Assembly: GCF_004297405.1 (NCBI RefSeq)
Contig: NZ_SCVC01000011.1
Location: 248,001-312,000, forward strand
Length of the DNA stretch: 64,000 nucleotides
Direction: 5' to 3'
Origin: Reyranella sp.
GTDB lineage: Bacteria > Pseudomonadota > Alphaproteobacteria > Reyranellales > Reyranellaceae
Below the pieces are notes generated by a model. The model did no database searches and was not told the origin of the DNA. It saw only the letters and a program-made list of their open reading frames with translations. This document shows positions 25,535 to 34,564 of the stretch, one piece after another. A program made the position numbers and the translations under genes. Positions within the stretch are counted from its first letter, which is position 1; the number at the start of each line of letters is the position of its first letter.

Positions 25535-26607
25535 GGCTCAACGACCTCCCGCGCATCCTCCCGCCCTGGGCCGAGACGCTTCGGCAACGACTGTTCGCCA
25601 CGCCCCTCGACGCGCTGGCGACATTGGTTTGCCTCTACATCATCTGGCGCGTTTCCGTGCCGCTGATCGAATGGCTGCTGATCGACGCGACCTGGAACGG
25701 CACGACGCGCGAGGATTGCCGCAGTTCCGGCGCCTGCTGGGTCTTCATTCGCGCCCGCTTCGGCCAGTTCATGTACGGCCAGTATCCTCTAGCCGAACGC
25801 TGGCGGGTCGATCTGCTGGGCTTGTTGATTGTTGGCGCAGCCATAGCGCTCTCCTGGCGCGGCCTGCCACGGCGCAAGGAGGCATCGATCCTCGCCCTGA
25901 TCGTGCTGCCACCGCTGGGGATCTGGCTGCTCTACGGCGGTTGGGGCCTCAAGCTGGTCGAGACACGCGAGTGGGGTGGCCTGATGCTGACCCTGTTCCT
26001 GGCGATCTATGCCGGCCTGATCGCGGTACCGCTCGGAATCCTGCTGGCACTGGGACGCCGCTCACGCCTGCCGCTGATCCGTTTCGCCTCGATCGTCTTC
26101 ATCGAATTTTGGCGCGGCGTGCCGATCATCACCGTGATCTTCCTGGCTTCGCTGCTGTTGCCGCTGATCATGCCGACCGGCTTTAATGTCGACCGATTGG
26201 CTCGCGCCGTCATCGGGCTTGCCTTCGTCATTGCAGCCTACATGGCCGAAGCGGTGCGAGGCGGTCTGCAGGCGCTACCCGACGGGCAGGCCGAAGCGTC
26301 ACAGGCGCTTGGTCTCGGCTACTGGCGGACCATGCGGCTGATCGTGCTGCCGCAGGCGCTGCGCATTTCCCTGCCAGCCATGACCAACGAGTTCATCGCG
26401 CTGTTCAAGAACACGACACTGGTCCTGATCGTCTCGATCTTCGACCTGCTGGGTATCGCCCAGGCGGCACTCGCCGATCCGGCCTGGGTCGGCATGAACA
26501 TGGAGGCCTATGTTTTCGCGGGGGCGATCTACTGGTTCTCCTGCTTCGGCCTCTCGCAATGGAGCCGCCTCAAGGAGAAGCGCCTGCAGGCCGCTTATGG
26601 CCGCTAG
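25531..26607 (+). CDS. aapM: General L-amino acid ABC transporter permease, AapM type
   Basis: The 358-residue second permease starts with an ATG overlapping the aapQ stop (ATGA). AapM marks include an N-terminal extension with a cysteine pair (EDCRSSGACWVFI), several helices, and the EAA loop GQAEASQALGLGYWRTMRLIVLP. It completes the pore with AapQ. In the usual Aap operon an ATPase gene (aapP) follows directly. Here the next gene is on the other strand, 17 bases away, so the operon is JQM only. The only GlnQ/AapP-like ATPase in the window is at 35422..36183. Confidence 0.93.
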   Translation: MRLNDLPRILPPWAETLRQRLFATPLDALATLVCLYIIWRVSVPLIEWLLIDATWNGTTREDCRSSGACWVFIRARFGQFMYGQYPLAERWRVDLLGLLIVGAAIALSWRGLPRRKEASILALIVLPPLGIWLLYGGWGLKLVETREWGGLMLTLFLAIYAGLIAVPLGILLALGRRSRLPLIRFASIVFIEFWRGVPIITVIFLASLLLPLIMPTGFNVDRLARAVIGLAFVIAAYMAEAVRGGLQALPDGQAEASQALGLGYWRTMRLIVLPQALRISLPAMTNEFIALFKNTTLVLIVSIFDLLGIAQAALADPAWVGMNMEAYVFAGAIYWFSCFGLSQWSRLKEKRLQAAYGR

Positions 26608-26624
26608 GCGCTTCTATCCAGGGA

Positions 26625-26885
26625 TCAGAACCCGGCCTTGTCGATCAGGAATGCCTTGAACGTGATGATGTCACTGGGCTTGCCGGTCCTGGTGCAATGA
26701 TCGGCAAATTCCTTCGGGGTGATCGCGACCATCTTGATGGTGTGTCGCCGGGCGCGCCATTCCGCCATCCGCGCGGCCTCGCGCAGATGCCAATCGGAAT
26801 AGCTCGAGGCCGGATAGTGTTTAACGGTGCGCTGAAACACTTCATGATCGTTCGCCGTGACCTTGGCGAAATACTGTATGGCCAT
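26625..26885 (-). CDS. Small protein of unknown function
   Basis: The 86-residue product from ATG 26885 (AGGGAG about 11 bases upstream) begins MAIQYFAKVTANDHEVF and contains a basic, tryptophan-containing middle (SDWHLREAARMAEWRARR) and TPKEFADHC. No signal peptide, membrane segment or known motif is visible. It lies tail to tail with aapM and head to head with a serine hydrolase gene. A longer start at 26933 would overlap that gene. The function is unknown. Confidence 0.55.
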   Translation of the reverse strand: MAIQYFAKVTANDHEVFQRTVKHYPASSYSDWHLREAARMAEWRARRHTIKMVAITPKEFADHCTRTGKPSDIITFKAFLIDKAGF

Positions 26886-26937
26886 GCCGGCGGGTCTCCC
26901 TAGGATTGCGGCCCGCGCGTTTGTACCCGTCAAAGAG

Positions 26938-28053
26938 ATGATTTTCTATGCCCCTGCCGCTATGCGTCGCGTAATCGTTCTGACGATTTTTGCTGCCGTC
27001 CTGAGTCTTTGTCTCGCTGCAGTAGGAGTGGCAGAGGCCCAGACCGTCCAGGATATCGAACAGGCCTGGCGCGGCTGGATGACCAAGCAGCAGCGCTCGA
27101 CAGGCGGATTGGTCGTGGTCCATGGAGGCCGGCCGGTGCATTCGGCCCAGATGGGCCGGCTGGCGGCCGGCGCGCCGGTGCCGCTGGCGAGCCTGTCCAA
27201 GGCGGTGACCGGTGTTTGTATCGCCTCTCTGATCGACCGCGGCCGGTTTAGTTTCGACACGCGCGTGGCTGAGGCGCTGGCCAAGACTCTGGTTCGCGTC
27301 GGACCGCCTGCCGATCCGCGCCTGCTGCAGGTGACGATCGGCGAACTGCTTGCCCACCGTGCGGGCTTCGACGGCAAGAACGACGCGACGTCGGGAGCGT
27401 TCGGCAACTACCTGCGGACTCATACCGCGCGGGAAACTGCATTCGATGCCCAACTGAAATGGGTGATTGCCCAGCGGCTGCCCCTGCAACCCGACACGAA
27501 ATACGCCTACTCGAATGCAGCCTATCTGATGTTGGGCGCGATCATCGAGGAAGCGACGGGCCAGTCTTATGAAGCCTTCTGTCGGCAAACTGTGCTGGTG
27601 CCGTTGGGCGCGCGCGACGCGGAACTCGATCCGGCGTGGCGCATTCTCGCGAGCTATGGCGGCTGGCGCATGCCGTTGGCCGACTATGGCCGCTTCTATC
27701 AGGCCTTCGCTGTCGACAATCCCGCGATCGGCCCCGTGGCGCGGCGTTGGATGATGCAGCCGCCTTTCGCAGATAACGAACGTGCCGCCACGCATTACGG
27801 ACTCGGCACCTTCGTTCGGCCGACCCGGCAGGGCGGTGGTAATTTCTGGCACTGGGGCCGCTGGACCTACACGACGAACAAGAGCTTCGACGGACCGTTG
27901 CGCATTTCCTATTCGACCTTCGCGGTCCGGATCGGCGCCCTCGACGTCAACATGGTGGTCTATCTCGAGCCCGGCCTTCAGGGCGGACCAGCGCATGGCG
28001 AACTCGACCGCCTCCTGGGCGACGCCGCACGCGCGGTCACGCGCTGGCCGTAG
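26938..28053 (+). CDS. Secreted serine hydrolase of the beta-lactamase fold
   Basis: The 371-residue product carries an N-terminal signal peptide (core RRVIVLTIFAAVLSLCLAA, ending near AEAQT). The SxxK nucleophile motif is SLSKAVTG, the second motif is YSNAAY (YxN), and an HWGRW segment stands in for the third motif. It therefore acts in the periplasm as an esterase, peptidase or amidase of unknown target. ATG 26938 and ATG 26962 are both possible; the second begins exactly at the signal peptide. It is a distinct branch from the other beta-lactamase-fold protein at 11443..12504 and ends 3 bases before the convergent deacylase gene. Confidence 0.8.
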   Translation: MIFYAPAAMRRVIVLTIFAAVLSLCLAAVGVAEAQTVQDIEQAWRGWMTKQQRSTGGLVVVHGGRPVHSAQMGRLAAGAPVPLASLSKAVTGVCIASLIDRGRFSFDTRVAEALAKTLVRVGPPADPRLLQVTIGELLAHRAGFDGKNDATSGAFGNYLRTHTARETAFDAQLKWVIAQRLPLQPDTKYAYSNAAYLMLGAIIEEATGQSYEAFCRQTVLVPLGARDAELDPAWRILASYGGWRMPLADYGRFYQAFAVDNPAIGPVARRWMMQPPFADNERAATHYGLGTFVRPTRQGGGNFWHWGRWTYTTNKSFDGPLRISYSTFAVRIGALDVNMVVYLEPGLQGGPAHGELDRLLGDAARAVTRWP

Positions 28054-28056
28054 TCG

Positions 28057-29742
28057 TTAGGCTGCGAAGCGGCGCAGGACCTCGCCGGGACGTGCCTTGG
28101 GATCGGCACAGAAGCCCTTTTCGTCGGCGGCCTTGGTGCCGTTGATCCAGACACCATGCAAGCCCACGGCCGAGGCCGTGAGCCGCGCTGCGCCCGCCGG
28201 CAGGTCATGGGCGCGGCGCTTGGGGCCGCGCGCCACTGTGGTGGGATCGAACAGCATCAGGTCGGCGGCATAGCCTTCGCGCAGGAGGCCGCGGCCTTCG
28301 ATGCCGAACAGCTTGGCAGGCTGGCCGGTGAGGCGGTGCACCGCCTGCGGCAGGTCGAGCACGCCAAGATCGCGGCTCCAATGGCCCATCAAGTGCAGGC
28401 CAAAACCGGCATCGCAGAAGAAGGTGAGATGCGCGCCCGCGTCACTCAGCGAGATATGCGTATTGGGATCGGCCAGGATCTTGCCGACGGCCGCATCGTC
28501 GTTGTGCAGGAGCTGCGCCACGAACATCGTGTCGAGTTTTTCCGACAGAGCGAAGTCCAGGATGAAGTCGAGCGGATCCTTGCCTGCCTGCTTTGCCAGC
28601 ACGTCGAGGGTCGCGCCTTCGAGGGCGCGGTTCTCGGCTTTTGCCGTCTCGACAACGAAGAGCTTATTCCATTCGCTGTTGAACAGCAGCCGGCCGCGCT
28701 TGGCTTCCAGTTCGGCGCGCACCGAGGCACGCCACGCGGGATCGCGGTAGATCTTCTCGAGCTCAGCGGGATCGTGGGCGGCCATCGCAGGCTTCCATGC
28801 CTGCATGCTCTCGAACAGGTAGGGGCTTTTGAAGGTGAAATCCATGCTGAGCGGGCAGCAGGACGTCTGCGCCACCAGTGCATGTCCACGCGCGCGCGCT
28901 TCGTTCACCTGACGCAGCCAATCGAAGGAGGCCGTCGGATTGGTGTTGGAGTGGAAGAGGGCGGCGATCACGACCGGCCGCTTGGCCTCGGCGGCGATTT
29001 CTTCGAGATAGGGGATCGAGGTCTTGCTGCCCTTGGTCAGCATGTAGACGCCTTTGCCGCTTTCGCTCATGGCGCGGACCAAGGTGCGCAGCTCGCGATC
29101 GTCGGCCAGACGTGACGGCATGGGCGTTCCGCCCTCGCCGTTGTGGGCCTCGGCCGTGCTCGACGCGAAGCCGACCGCGCCGGCCTTCATGGCGTCGCGC
29201 ACCAGGTCTGCCATCTGCGCGACCTCCGCTTCGGTCGAGGCACGTTCGGTCGCATCAGTGCCCATCACGAAGGTGCGGATGGCGGAGTGGCCGGCAAAGC
29301 AGGCGACATTGGGACCGACGCCGTTTTTCTCCAGCATGTCGAGATACTGCGGGAAGCTCTCGAACTCCCAGCGGATGCCGGCGCGCAAGGCATCGAGCGA
29401 CATGCCCTCGACATGAGTCAGGTGACGCATGGTGAGGTCGCGGTCCTGTGGCTTGCAGGGCGCGATGGTGAAGCCACAGTTGCCGAGCACGGTCGTCGTG
29501 ACGCCGAGCGCAGGAGAGGGATCGACGAACGGATCCCAGGTGATCTGCGCATCGTAATGCGTGTGACCGTCAATGATGCCTGGGGCGAGGGCGAGCCCGT
29601 CCGCTTTCACGCTCTCCTTGGCAGTGCCGAGCTTGGGGCCGATGGCGGCGATCTTGCCGTTGGTGACGCCGACGTCACCGTGAATCGGCTTGGTGCCGGA
29701 GCCGTCGAAGATTTCAGCGTCCCTGATGACAAGGTCGAACAT
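28057..29742 (-). CDS. N-acyl-D-amino-acid deacylase (D-aminoacylase-type amidohydrolase)
   Basis: The 561-residue product has the D-aminoacylase layout: DLVIRDAEIFDGSG at the start, the HxH metal motif in GIIDGHTHYDAQITWDP (about residue 58), and the family cysteine region TTTVLGNCGFTIAPC. A late LSLSDAGAHLTFFC carries the metal-side Asp, and the end returns to the small beta domain. It would release D-amino acids or related amines from N-acyl compounds. The start at 29742 has GGAGG in front; the longer frame reaches through the divergent Bug gene and is rejected. The cytosolic enzyme is divergent from the binding protein gene 60 bases away. Confidence 0.85.
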   Translation of the reverse strand: MFDLVIRDAEIFDGSGTKPIHGDVGVTNGKIAAIGPKLGTAKESVKADGLALAPGIIDGHTHYDAQITWDPFVDPSPALGVTTTVLGNCGFTIAPCKPQDRDLTMRHLTHVEGMSLDALRAGIRWEFESFPQYLDMLEKNGVGPNVACFAGHSAIRTFVMGTDATERASTEAEVAQMADLVRDAMKAGAVGFASSTAEAHNGEGGTPMPSRLADDRELRTLVRAMSESGKGVYMLTKGSKTSIPYLEEIAAEAKRPVVIAALFHSNTNPTASFDWLRQVNEARARGHALVAQTSCCPLSMDFTFKSPYLFESMQAWKPAMAAHDPAELEKIYRDPAWRASVRAELEAKRGRLLFNSEWNKLFVVETAKAENRALEGATLDVLAKQAGKDPLDFILDFALSEKLDTMFVAQLLHNDDAAVGKILADPNTHISLSDAGAHLTFFCDAGFGLHLMGHWSRDLGVLDLPQAVHRLTGQPAKLFGIEGRGLLREGYAADLMLFDPTTVARGPKRRAHDLPAGAARLTASAVGLHGVWINGTKAADEKGFCADPKARPGEVLRRFAA

Positions 29743-29802
29743 CTTGGTTTCCTCCGACCGGAACCCTAGTCTGCTGGCAACAAAATGGAACGGGAGGTTT
29801 GC

Positions 29803-30783
29803 ATGACAGGCATGAAGCGTCGTGGATTCGTCGCTGGGGCCACCGGTCTTGGCCTCGCAAGCGGGCTCGCTCCTGCAATCGTTCGTGCGCAGGATTTTCC
29901 GACGAAGCAGGTCCGGGCGGTGGTGCCCTATCCGGCCGGCGGCGGCACCGACCTCGTGGCGCGCCTGATCATCCCCCGGCTCGCCGACCGCTGGAAGCAG
30001 ACTGTCATCATCGACAACAAGGGTGGTGCCAGCGGCATCCTGGGCAGCGAGATCGTCGCGAAGGCGGCGCCCGATGGCTACACGCTTCTGGTGACGACCA
30101 GCGCGCACACGATCAATCCCTACACGACAAAGACCCTGCCCTACGACACGGAGCGCGACTTCACGCCCGTGACGCCGTTGATCGAGGGCGCCATCGCTCT
30201 GGTCGGCTCGCCCAAGGCGGGCTTCGACACGATGGAAAAATTCCTGACGGCAGCCCGCGCCAACCCCGGCAAGTATCAGTTCGGCAGCACAGAGAACACG
30301 ACACGCTTGATCGGCGAACTCTTCCGGCTCCGCAGCGGGCTCAAGATCGAGAATGTCGCCTACAAGGGCGCAGCGCCGATGATGCAGGAGCTTGCCGGTG
30401 GCCATATCCCGATCGGCTTCACCAGCCCGCTCACGGTGATGTCGCATCACCGCGCCGGTACGCTGCGCATGTTGGCGGTCACGACGGGCAAACGGCTGGC
30501 CGCATTGCCCGACATTCCGACCATGGCCGAGGCTGGTGTGGCGGGCGTCGAGCAAGGGGCGTGGTTCTCTCTGTTCGGCCCCGGCAACATGCCGCCGGCG
30601 CTTACTCGGAAACTGCGCGACGATGTGGTCGCCGTGCTGGCCGAACCGGAGACGCTCGCCAAGATCCGCGACCTCGCCAGCGAACCGGGTGGCGAGGCAC
30701 CGGACGCTTTTGCCAGGCGCATCAAGAGGGAGCTGGTGACCTGGGGCGAGATCGCCAAGCAGGCGGGCATCGAGCCGGAGTGA
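29803..30783 (+). CDS. Bug/TctC-type tripartite tricarboxylate transporter binding protein
   Basis: The 326-residue protein starts with a Tat-like leader (KRRGFVAGATGLGLASGLAPA) and the Bug signature VRAVVPYPAGGGTDLVARL. It continues with GKYQFGSTENTTRLIGELF and VAYKGAAPMMQELAGG. It binds a carboxylated solute in the periplasm. The ATG at 29803 follows GGGAGG by 5 bases. No TctA/TctB membrane genes lie nearby, which is common for Bug proteins. Its position opposite the deacylase gene hints that the ligand could be an acyl-amino acid or a product, but this is contextual only. Confidence 0.93.
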   Translation: MTGMKRRGFVAGATGLGLASGLAPAIVRAQDFPTKQVRAVVPYPAGGGTDLVARLIIPRLADRWKQTVIIDNKGGASGILGSEIVAKAAPDGYTLLVTTSAHTINPYTTKTLPYDTERDFTPVTPLIEGAIALVGSPKAGFDTMEKFLTAARANPGKYQFGSTENTTRLIGELFRLRSGLKIENVAYKGAAPMMQELAGGHIPIGFTSPLTVMSHHRAGTLRMLAVTTGKRLAALPDIPTMAEAGVAGVEQGAWFSLFGPGNMPPALTRKLRDDVVAVLAEPETLAKIRDLASEPGGEAPDAFARRIKRELVTWGEIAKQAGIEPE

Positions 30784-30845
30784 TCGTCAGCCGACGATCG
30801 TCTTGATCATGGATGGCGATCTTCCCGTCGCTTTATACTAGCGCC

Positions 30846-31631
30846 ATGATTCGGGCCTTTGCGATTGCAGTTCTTCTGCTGTTCGGCAGCCAGGCCGTAG
30901 CGCAGAGCGTGAGTTTCCCGAGCGTGCCGGTCGGCACCAGCCAGGCCGGACCGGAAATGAGCGGCTGGGTTTCCAAGCCGCCGGGCGACGGGCCGTTTCC
31001 CGCGATCATCCTCGCGCATAGCTGTGCCGGCGTGGGACGGCATACCGACGCATGGGCAAAGCTGCTGGTGAACTGGGGTTATCTCGTGCTGGCGCCGGAT
31101 TCGTTCAACCCGCGCGGCACCAAGGCTGTCTGCACGACACCCAATGTGGTGACGCCGAACATGCGCGTCGCCGATATCGCGGGCGCTCTCGACTATCTCG
31201 CGACGCGGCCCGATGTGGTGAAGGGCAAGGTCGGCATCATCGGCCACAGCCACGGCGGATCGACGGTGATCCGGTCCGCGCAGTCGAGCTTTGCGCTCGA
31301 CAAGCGCGGGCTCGTGGCGGGCGTTGCCTACTATCCGGGTTGCAATCCGCAATTCGATACGGCCATCGACATCCCGGTCCTGCTGCTGGCCGGCGACAAG
31401 GACGACTGGACGTCTTCGGACCGTTGCCGAAAGCTAGTCGGCAGCCTCGCCCGCGGCGATCTCGTTGAGGCTATCTACTATCCCGAGGCCTATCACAGCT
31501 TCGATGTGAAGGCCGCGGATCGCACCGTACCGGGTGCCGCCGGCAAGCAGCACCGGCTGGTCTACGACACCGTGGCCGCGCCTGATGCCGAGGCGCGGAC
31601 CAGGGCCTTCTTCGCGAAGTACCTGCGTTAG
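30846..31631 (+). CDS. Secreted dienelactone-hydrolase-family protein
   Basis: The 261-residue product has a signal peptide (RAFAIAVLLLFGSQAVAQS) and an alpha/beta-hydrolase core. The nucleophile elbow is GHSHGGS, the acid is in LLAGDKDDW, and the His is in AYHSFD. An AHSCAGVGRHTDAWA loop resembles the oxyanion part of dienelactone hydrolases. Unlike true dienelactone hydrolase the nucleophile is Ser, not Cys. It probably hydrolyses an ester or lactone in the periplasm. The ATG at 30846 starts at the signal peptide. Its stop overlaps the convergent arginase-family gene by 4 bases. Confidence 0.82.
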   Translation: MIRAFAIAVLLLFGSQAVAQSVSFPSVPVGTSQAGPEMSGWVSKPPGDGPFPAIILAHSCAGVGRHTDAWAKLLVNWGYLVLAPDSFNPRGTKAVCTTPNVVTPNMRVADIAGALDYLATRPDVVKGKVGIIGHSHGGSTVIRSAQSSFALDKRGLVAGVAYYPGCNPQFDTAIDIPVLLLAGDKDDWTSSDRCRKLVGSLARGDLVEAIYYPEAYHSFDVKAADRTVPGAAGKQHRLVYDTVAAPDAEARTRAFFAKYLR

Positions 31632-32584
31632 GCGTTGCCTGCCAGGCCCATCTGCCGGCAGAGCAGGACCAGGGTTTCGTAGATCACGTGAGCGCAGAGA
31701 TGGGCGGCCATGCCGTTCACATCCTGCGGCGGGCTCACGGTGTTCACGTCGATCGCCACGATGTTGAGGTCGGTCAGGCAGCGCAGCAGGTCTATGCCTT
31801 CGCGCGCACTGAGACCGCCCCAGGACGGCGTGCAGACGCCCGGTGCGGTCGAAGGATCGAACACATCCATGTCGAAGCAGAGATAGACCGGCCGCTTGCC
31901 GACCTTGTCGCGAAACTCCGCCATGCGCTGGGCAAAGCCACCGCGGATCAGCTCGTCGATCGAGACGACCTTGTATCCGAGGCTCATGGCGCGCGGCACG
32001 ACGCCCTGTGCGTAGGTCGTGCTGCGGATGCCGACATGCCAGGAGAATTCTGGATCGACGAGGCCTTCCTCGGCGACGTGCGTGAACTGGGTAGCGGAGT
32101 TGTACTTTTCCTCCGCGCCGTAAGGGTAGGAATCGGTGTGCGAGTCGATATGGAGCGCCGCCATCTTGCGGTACTTCTTGCCGACTGCGCGCGCGACCGG
32201 GACGGTGACCGAACCGTCGCCGCCGATGGTGATCGGCACGGCGCCGGCCTCGACGATGCGGTCGACGGCCTGTTCGGTACGCTCGAAGGCGTCGACAATC
32301 TTGCTGGGCGTGAGCTTCACGTTACCGCAATCGACCAGGCCCAGCGCAGTGACCGGATCGAAGTCGGCATTGGTCGGATTGAATCGGCGCATCAGCGCCG
32401 ATTGCTGGCGCACCGAGTCGGGGCCGCCACGCGCGCCGATCCGCATGTTGGTGCCGCAGTCGAACGGAATGCCGAGAATCGCCGCCTTGTTGTTGGGGCC
32501 GGGCCGTCCATAGGGCGCGCCCATGAAGGTCATGGGCGAGGTGAAGAGATCGGCGTCAGAGAGGCGGTCCAGGGTGCGATCCAT
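31628..32584 (-). CDS. Arginase/agmatinase-family hydrolase with an altered first metal motif
   Basis: The 318-residue protein has the ureohydrolase fold. Motif 2 is HIDSHTDSYPYG (DxHxD) and motif 3 is CFDMDVFDPSTAPG (DxDxxDP), both complete for binuclear metal binding. Motif 1 reads TIGGDGSVT, where the family normally has GGDHS or GGDHT, so the His ligand to the first metal is replaced by Gly. It may use a different ligand or metal, or a different guanidino substrate. It begins one base after the M20 peptidase stop and ends the ABC-transporter operon, so it probably acts on an imported compound. ATG 32584 was chosen to avoid overlap. Confidence 0.85.
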   Translation of the reverse strand: MDRTLDRLSDADLFTSPMTFMGAPYGRPGPNNKAAILGIPFDCGTNMRIGARGGPDSVRQQSALMRRFNPTNADFDPVTALGLVDCGNVKLTPSKIVDAFERTEQAVDRIVEAGAVPITIGGDGSVTVPVARAVGKKYRKMAALHIDSHTDSYPYGAEEKYNSATQFTHVAEEGLVDPEFSWHVGIRSTTYAQGVVPRAMSLGYKVVSIDELIRGGFAQRMAEFRDKVGKRPVYLCFDMDVFDPSTAPGVCTPSWGGLSAREGIDLLRCLTDLNIVAIDVNTVSPPQDVNGMAAHLCAHVIYETLVLLCRQMGLAGNA

Positions 32585-32585
32585 T

Positions 32586-33842
32586 TCAAGGCTCCGCAGA
32601 GAGGAAGTCGTAGGCGACAAGGGTGTGGATCTTGGCGACAGCCAGCAGCTCGTCGACCAGGACGTATTCATCGGGGCCGCCCATGTTGAAGGGCGTCAAC
32701 CCCAGCACCACGGTCGGCACATCGAACATGCGGTACCAGCGCGAGTCCGAACCGCCGACGCGCATGTTGACGGCCGGCGTCTCGCCCAGCACTTCGGCGG
32801 CGACCTCGGCGGTACGGCGCACGATCTCGTGGTCCGGCGGGGTGAAGGAGGGCTCGAAGCGACGGATCGCCTTCCAGCTCACGCCCTCAAGCGGCGTCAG
32901 CCATTCGTCGAGCTGGCGCACCAGTACGTCCGTCGTGATGCCGACCGGTAGCCGGATATCGGCGCGGGCGATGGCATGCGTCGGGACCAGGTTGGGTGAG
33001 GTGCCGCCTTCGATGGTGCCGATGTTCACCGTGACATGCTGCAAGGTATGGGCCTCGCCCACCCCGGATAGTGGCTCGGAAATCGCCTTCGCCTTGGCGA
33101 TGGCGCTTGTGACGGCGGGCGGGGACTGGAAGGGAACCTCTTCTAGATCCTTCAGCCGATCCAATGCGGTCCGCAGCCGGTCGACGGCGTTGACGCCCTT
33201 GTGCACATGCGCGCCATGCGCCGGCGAGCCTGTGGCTTCGATCTCGACCCACATCAGGCCTTTTTCACCGAAGCGCACGACCCTGGGCGATCCGACATCG
33301 CCGCAGATATTGGCGTCGCCAGCAGCGTGTGGGATGTGCTTCAGCATCCAGCCGGAGCCCAGCGAACCCATATTCTCTTCGTCGCCGGCCAGGGTGAGCA
33401 CGATCTCGCCCGACCAGGCGTCGCGATTCTCGGCGAGCAGCAGCGCGGCAAGGAGAGAGCAGGCGATGCCGCCCTTCATGTCGCAGACGCCGCGGCCGTA
33501 GAGCTTGCCGTCCTTCAGCACGCCGCCCAGCGGCGGCACGGTCCAGGGCAGGTTCTCGAGAAGCGGGAACGTGTCGAGATGGCCGTTGAAGATCAGCCGC
33601 CGGCCGGGCTTGCCGCTCTTGATGCGGGCAACCAGGCTGACTACCCGTGGTTCGGGCTCGACCCTCTCTATCTCGATGCCGGGAATCTCGCGCAGCAGGG
33701 CTTCGGCGATGGCCGCAACATCGAATGTGTCGCTCGGCGGGTTGGGTGAGGCAACGCCCACGAGGCGTTGCGTGACGGCGACCAGCCGGTCGAGCGAACC
33801 CTCGACGCGGCGCGCCAGTTCAGTACGGACTTCGTTCGACAT
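32586..33842 (-). CDS. M20-family metallopeptidase (ArgE/DapE-like)
   Basis: The 418-residue protein has the M20 zinc ligands in order: GHLDTFP (His and catalytic Asp), GRGVCDMKGG (bridging Asp), GDEENMGS (catalytic Glu then ligand Glu), and a dimerisation-domain IGTIEGGTSPNLVP. It would deacylate an amino acid or cleave a dipeptide or amidinated compound in the cytosol. The ATG overlaps the permease stop by one base (TGATG), so it is translated from the transporter message. With the downstream arginase-fold protein it probably processes the imported solute. Confidence 0.88.
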   Translation of the reverse strand: MSNEVRTELARRVEGSLDRLVAVTQRLVGVASPNPPSDTFDVAAIAEALLREIPGIEIERVEPEPRVVSLVARIKSGKPGRRLIFNGHLDTFPLLENLPWTVPPLGGVLKDGKLYGRGVCDMKGGIACSLLAALLLAENRDAWSGEIVLTLAGDEENMGSLGSGWMLKHIPHAAGDANICGDVGSPRVVRFGEKGLMWVEIEATGSPAHGAHVHKGVNAVDRLRTALDRLKDLEEVPFQSPPAVTSAIAKAKAISEPLSGVGEAHTLQHVTVNIGTIEGGTSPNLVPTHAIARADIRLPVGITTDVLVRQLDEWLTPLEGVSWKAIRRFEPSFTPPDHEIVRRTAEVAAEVLGETPAVNMRVGGSDSRWYRMFDVPTVVLGLTPFNMGGPDEYVLVDELLAVAKIHTLVAYDFLSAEP

Positions 33843-34507
33843 CAGCGTGCCTGCAGCCTGCGTTCCCAAAACCGGATGCCCATGGCGAGCGGCCAGCAGA
33901 TGAAGAAATAGACCACGGCGATGAAGGTGAAGGTCTCGAGCGGCCGGAAGTTCGTTGCCGAAAGCTCCATGCCGCGTCGCGTGATCTCGCTCACCGAGAT
34001 GACGGCGCCCAGCGACGAGAACTTGATGAGCTGTACGAAGTTCGACGCCAGCGGCGGCAGGGTCATACGGATCGCCTGTGGCAGCACGATGCGTCGGAAC
34101 GACTGGATCGGGGTCAAGCCGAGCACTTGCGCGGCTTCACGATGGCCTTTGGGCACGCCCTGGATTCCGGAGCGATAGACCTCGGAGATAAAGGCCGCCT
34201 GGTAGAGGGCGAGGCCGATGATTAGGGCAACCAGCGCCTCGATGCGGATGCCGAACACGATCGGCAGCACGTAGTAGACCCAGAGCAACTGCACCAGGAT
34301 CGGTGTGTTGCGTACGATCTCGCCGATCGACACGCCGATCCAACGCAGCACCCGGAAGCGCGACATGTCGAGGAGGGCGATGATCAGGCCACCGATCATC
34401 GCCAGCACCAGGGTGATGGCCGAGATGATCAGCGTCATCTCGAGGCCGCCCATCAGGAAGTCGAAACTTCCCCAGACCGTGTCCCAGCGGAATTGATATT
34501 TGAACAT
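33842..34507 (-). CDS. Polar amino acid ABC transporter permease (HisM/GlnP type)
   Basis: The 221-residue inner-membrane protein has about five helices and the EAA loop GHREAAQVLGLTPIQSFRRIVLPQA. The IGEIVRNTPILVQLLWVYY segment is typical of polar amino acid permeases. The ATG at 34507 follows AAGAGGA. Only this one permease is present in the operon, so it probably forms a homodimer. It lies between the binding protein gene and the M20 gene. Confidence 0.93.
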   Translation of the reverse strand: MFKYQFRWDTVWGSFDFLMGGLEMTLIISAITLVLAMIGGLIIALLDMSRFRVLRWIGVSIGEIVRNTPILVQLLWVYYVLPIVFGIRIEALVALIIGLALYQAAFISEVYRSGIQGVPKGHREAAQVLGLTPIQSFRRIVLPQAIRMTLPPLASNFVQLIKFSSLGAVISVSEITRRGMELSATNFRPLETFTFIAVVYFFICWPLAMGIRFWERRLQAR

Positions 34508-34564
34508 GTCGTCCTCTTGCCGGGAGCGCGCCACGAGCGTGACGCGCTCCCAACGATGAGCGGC

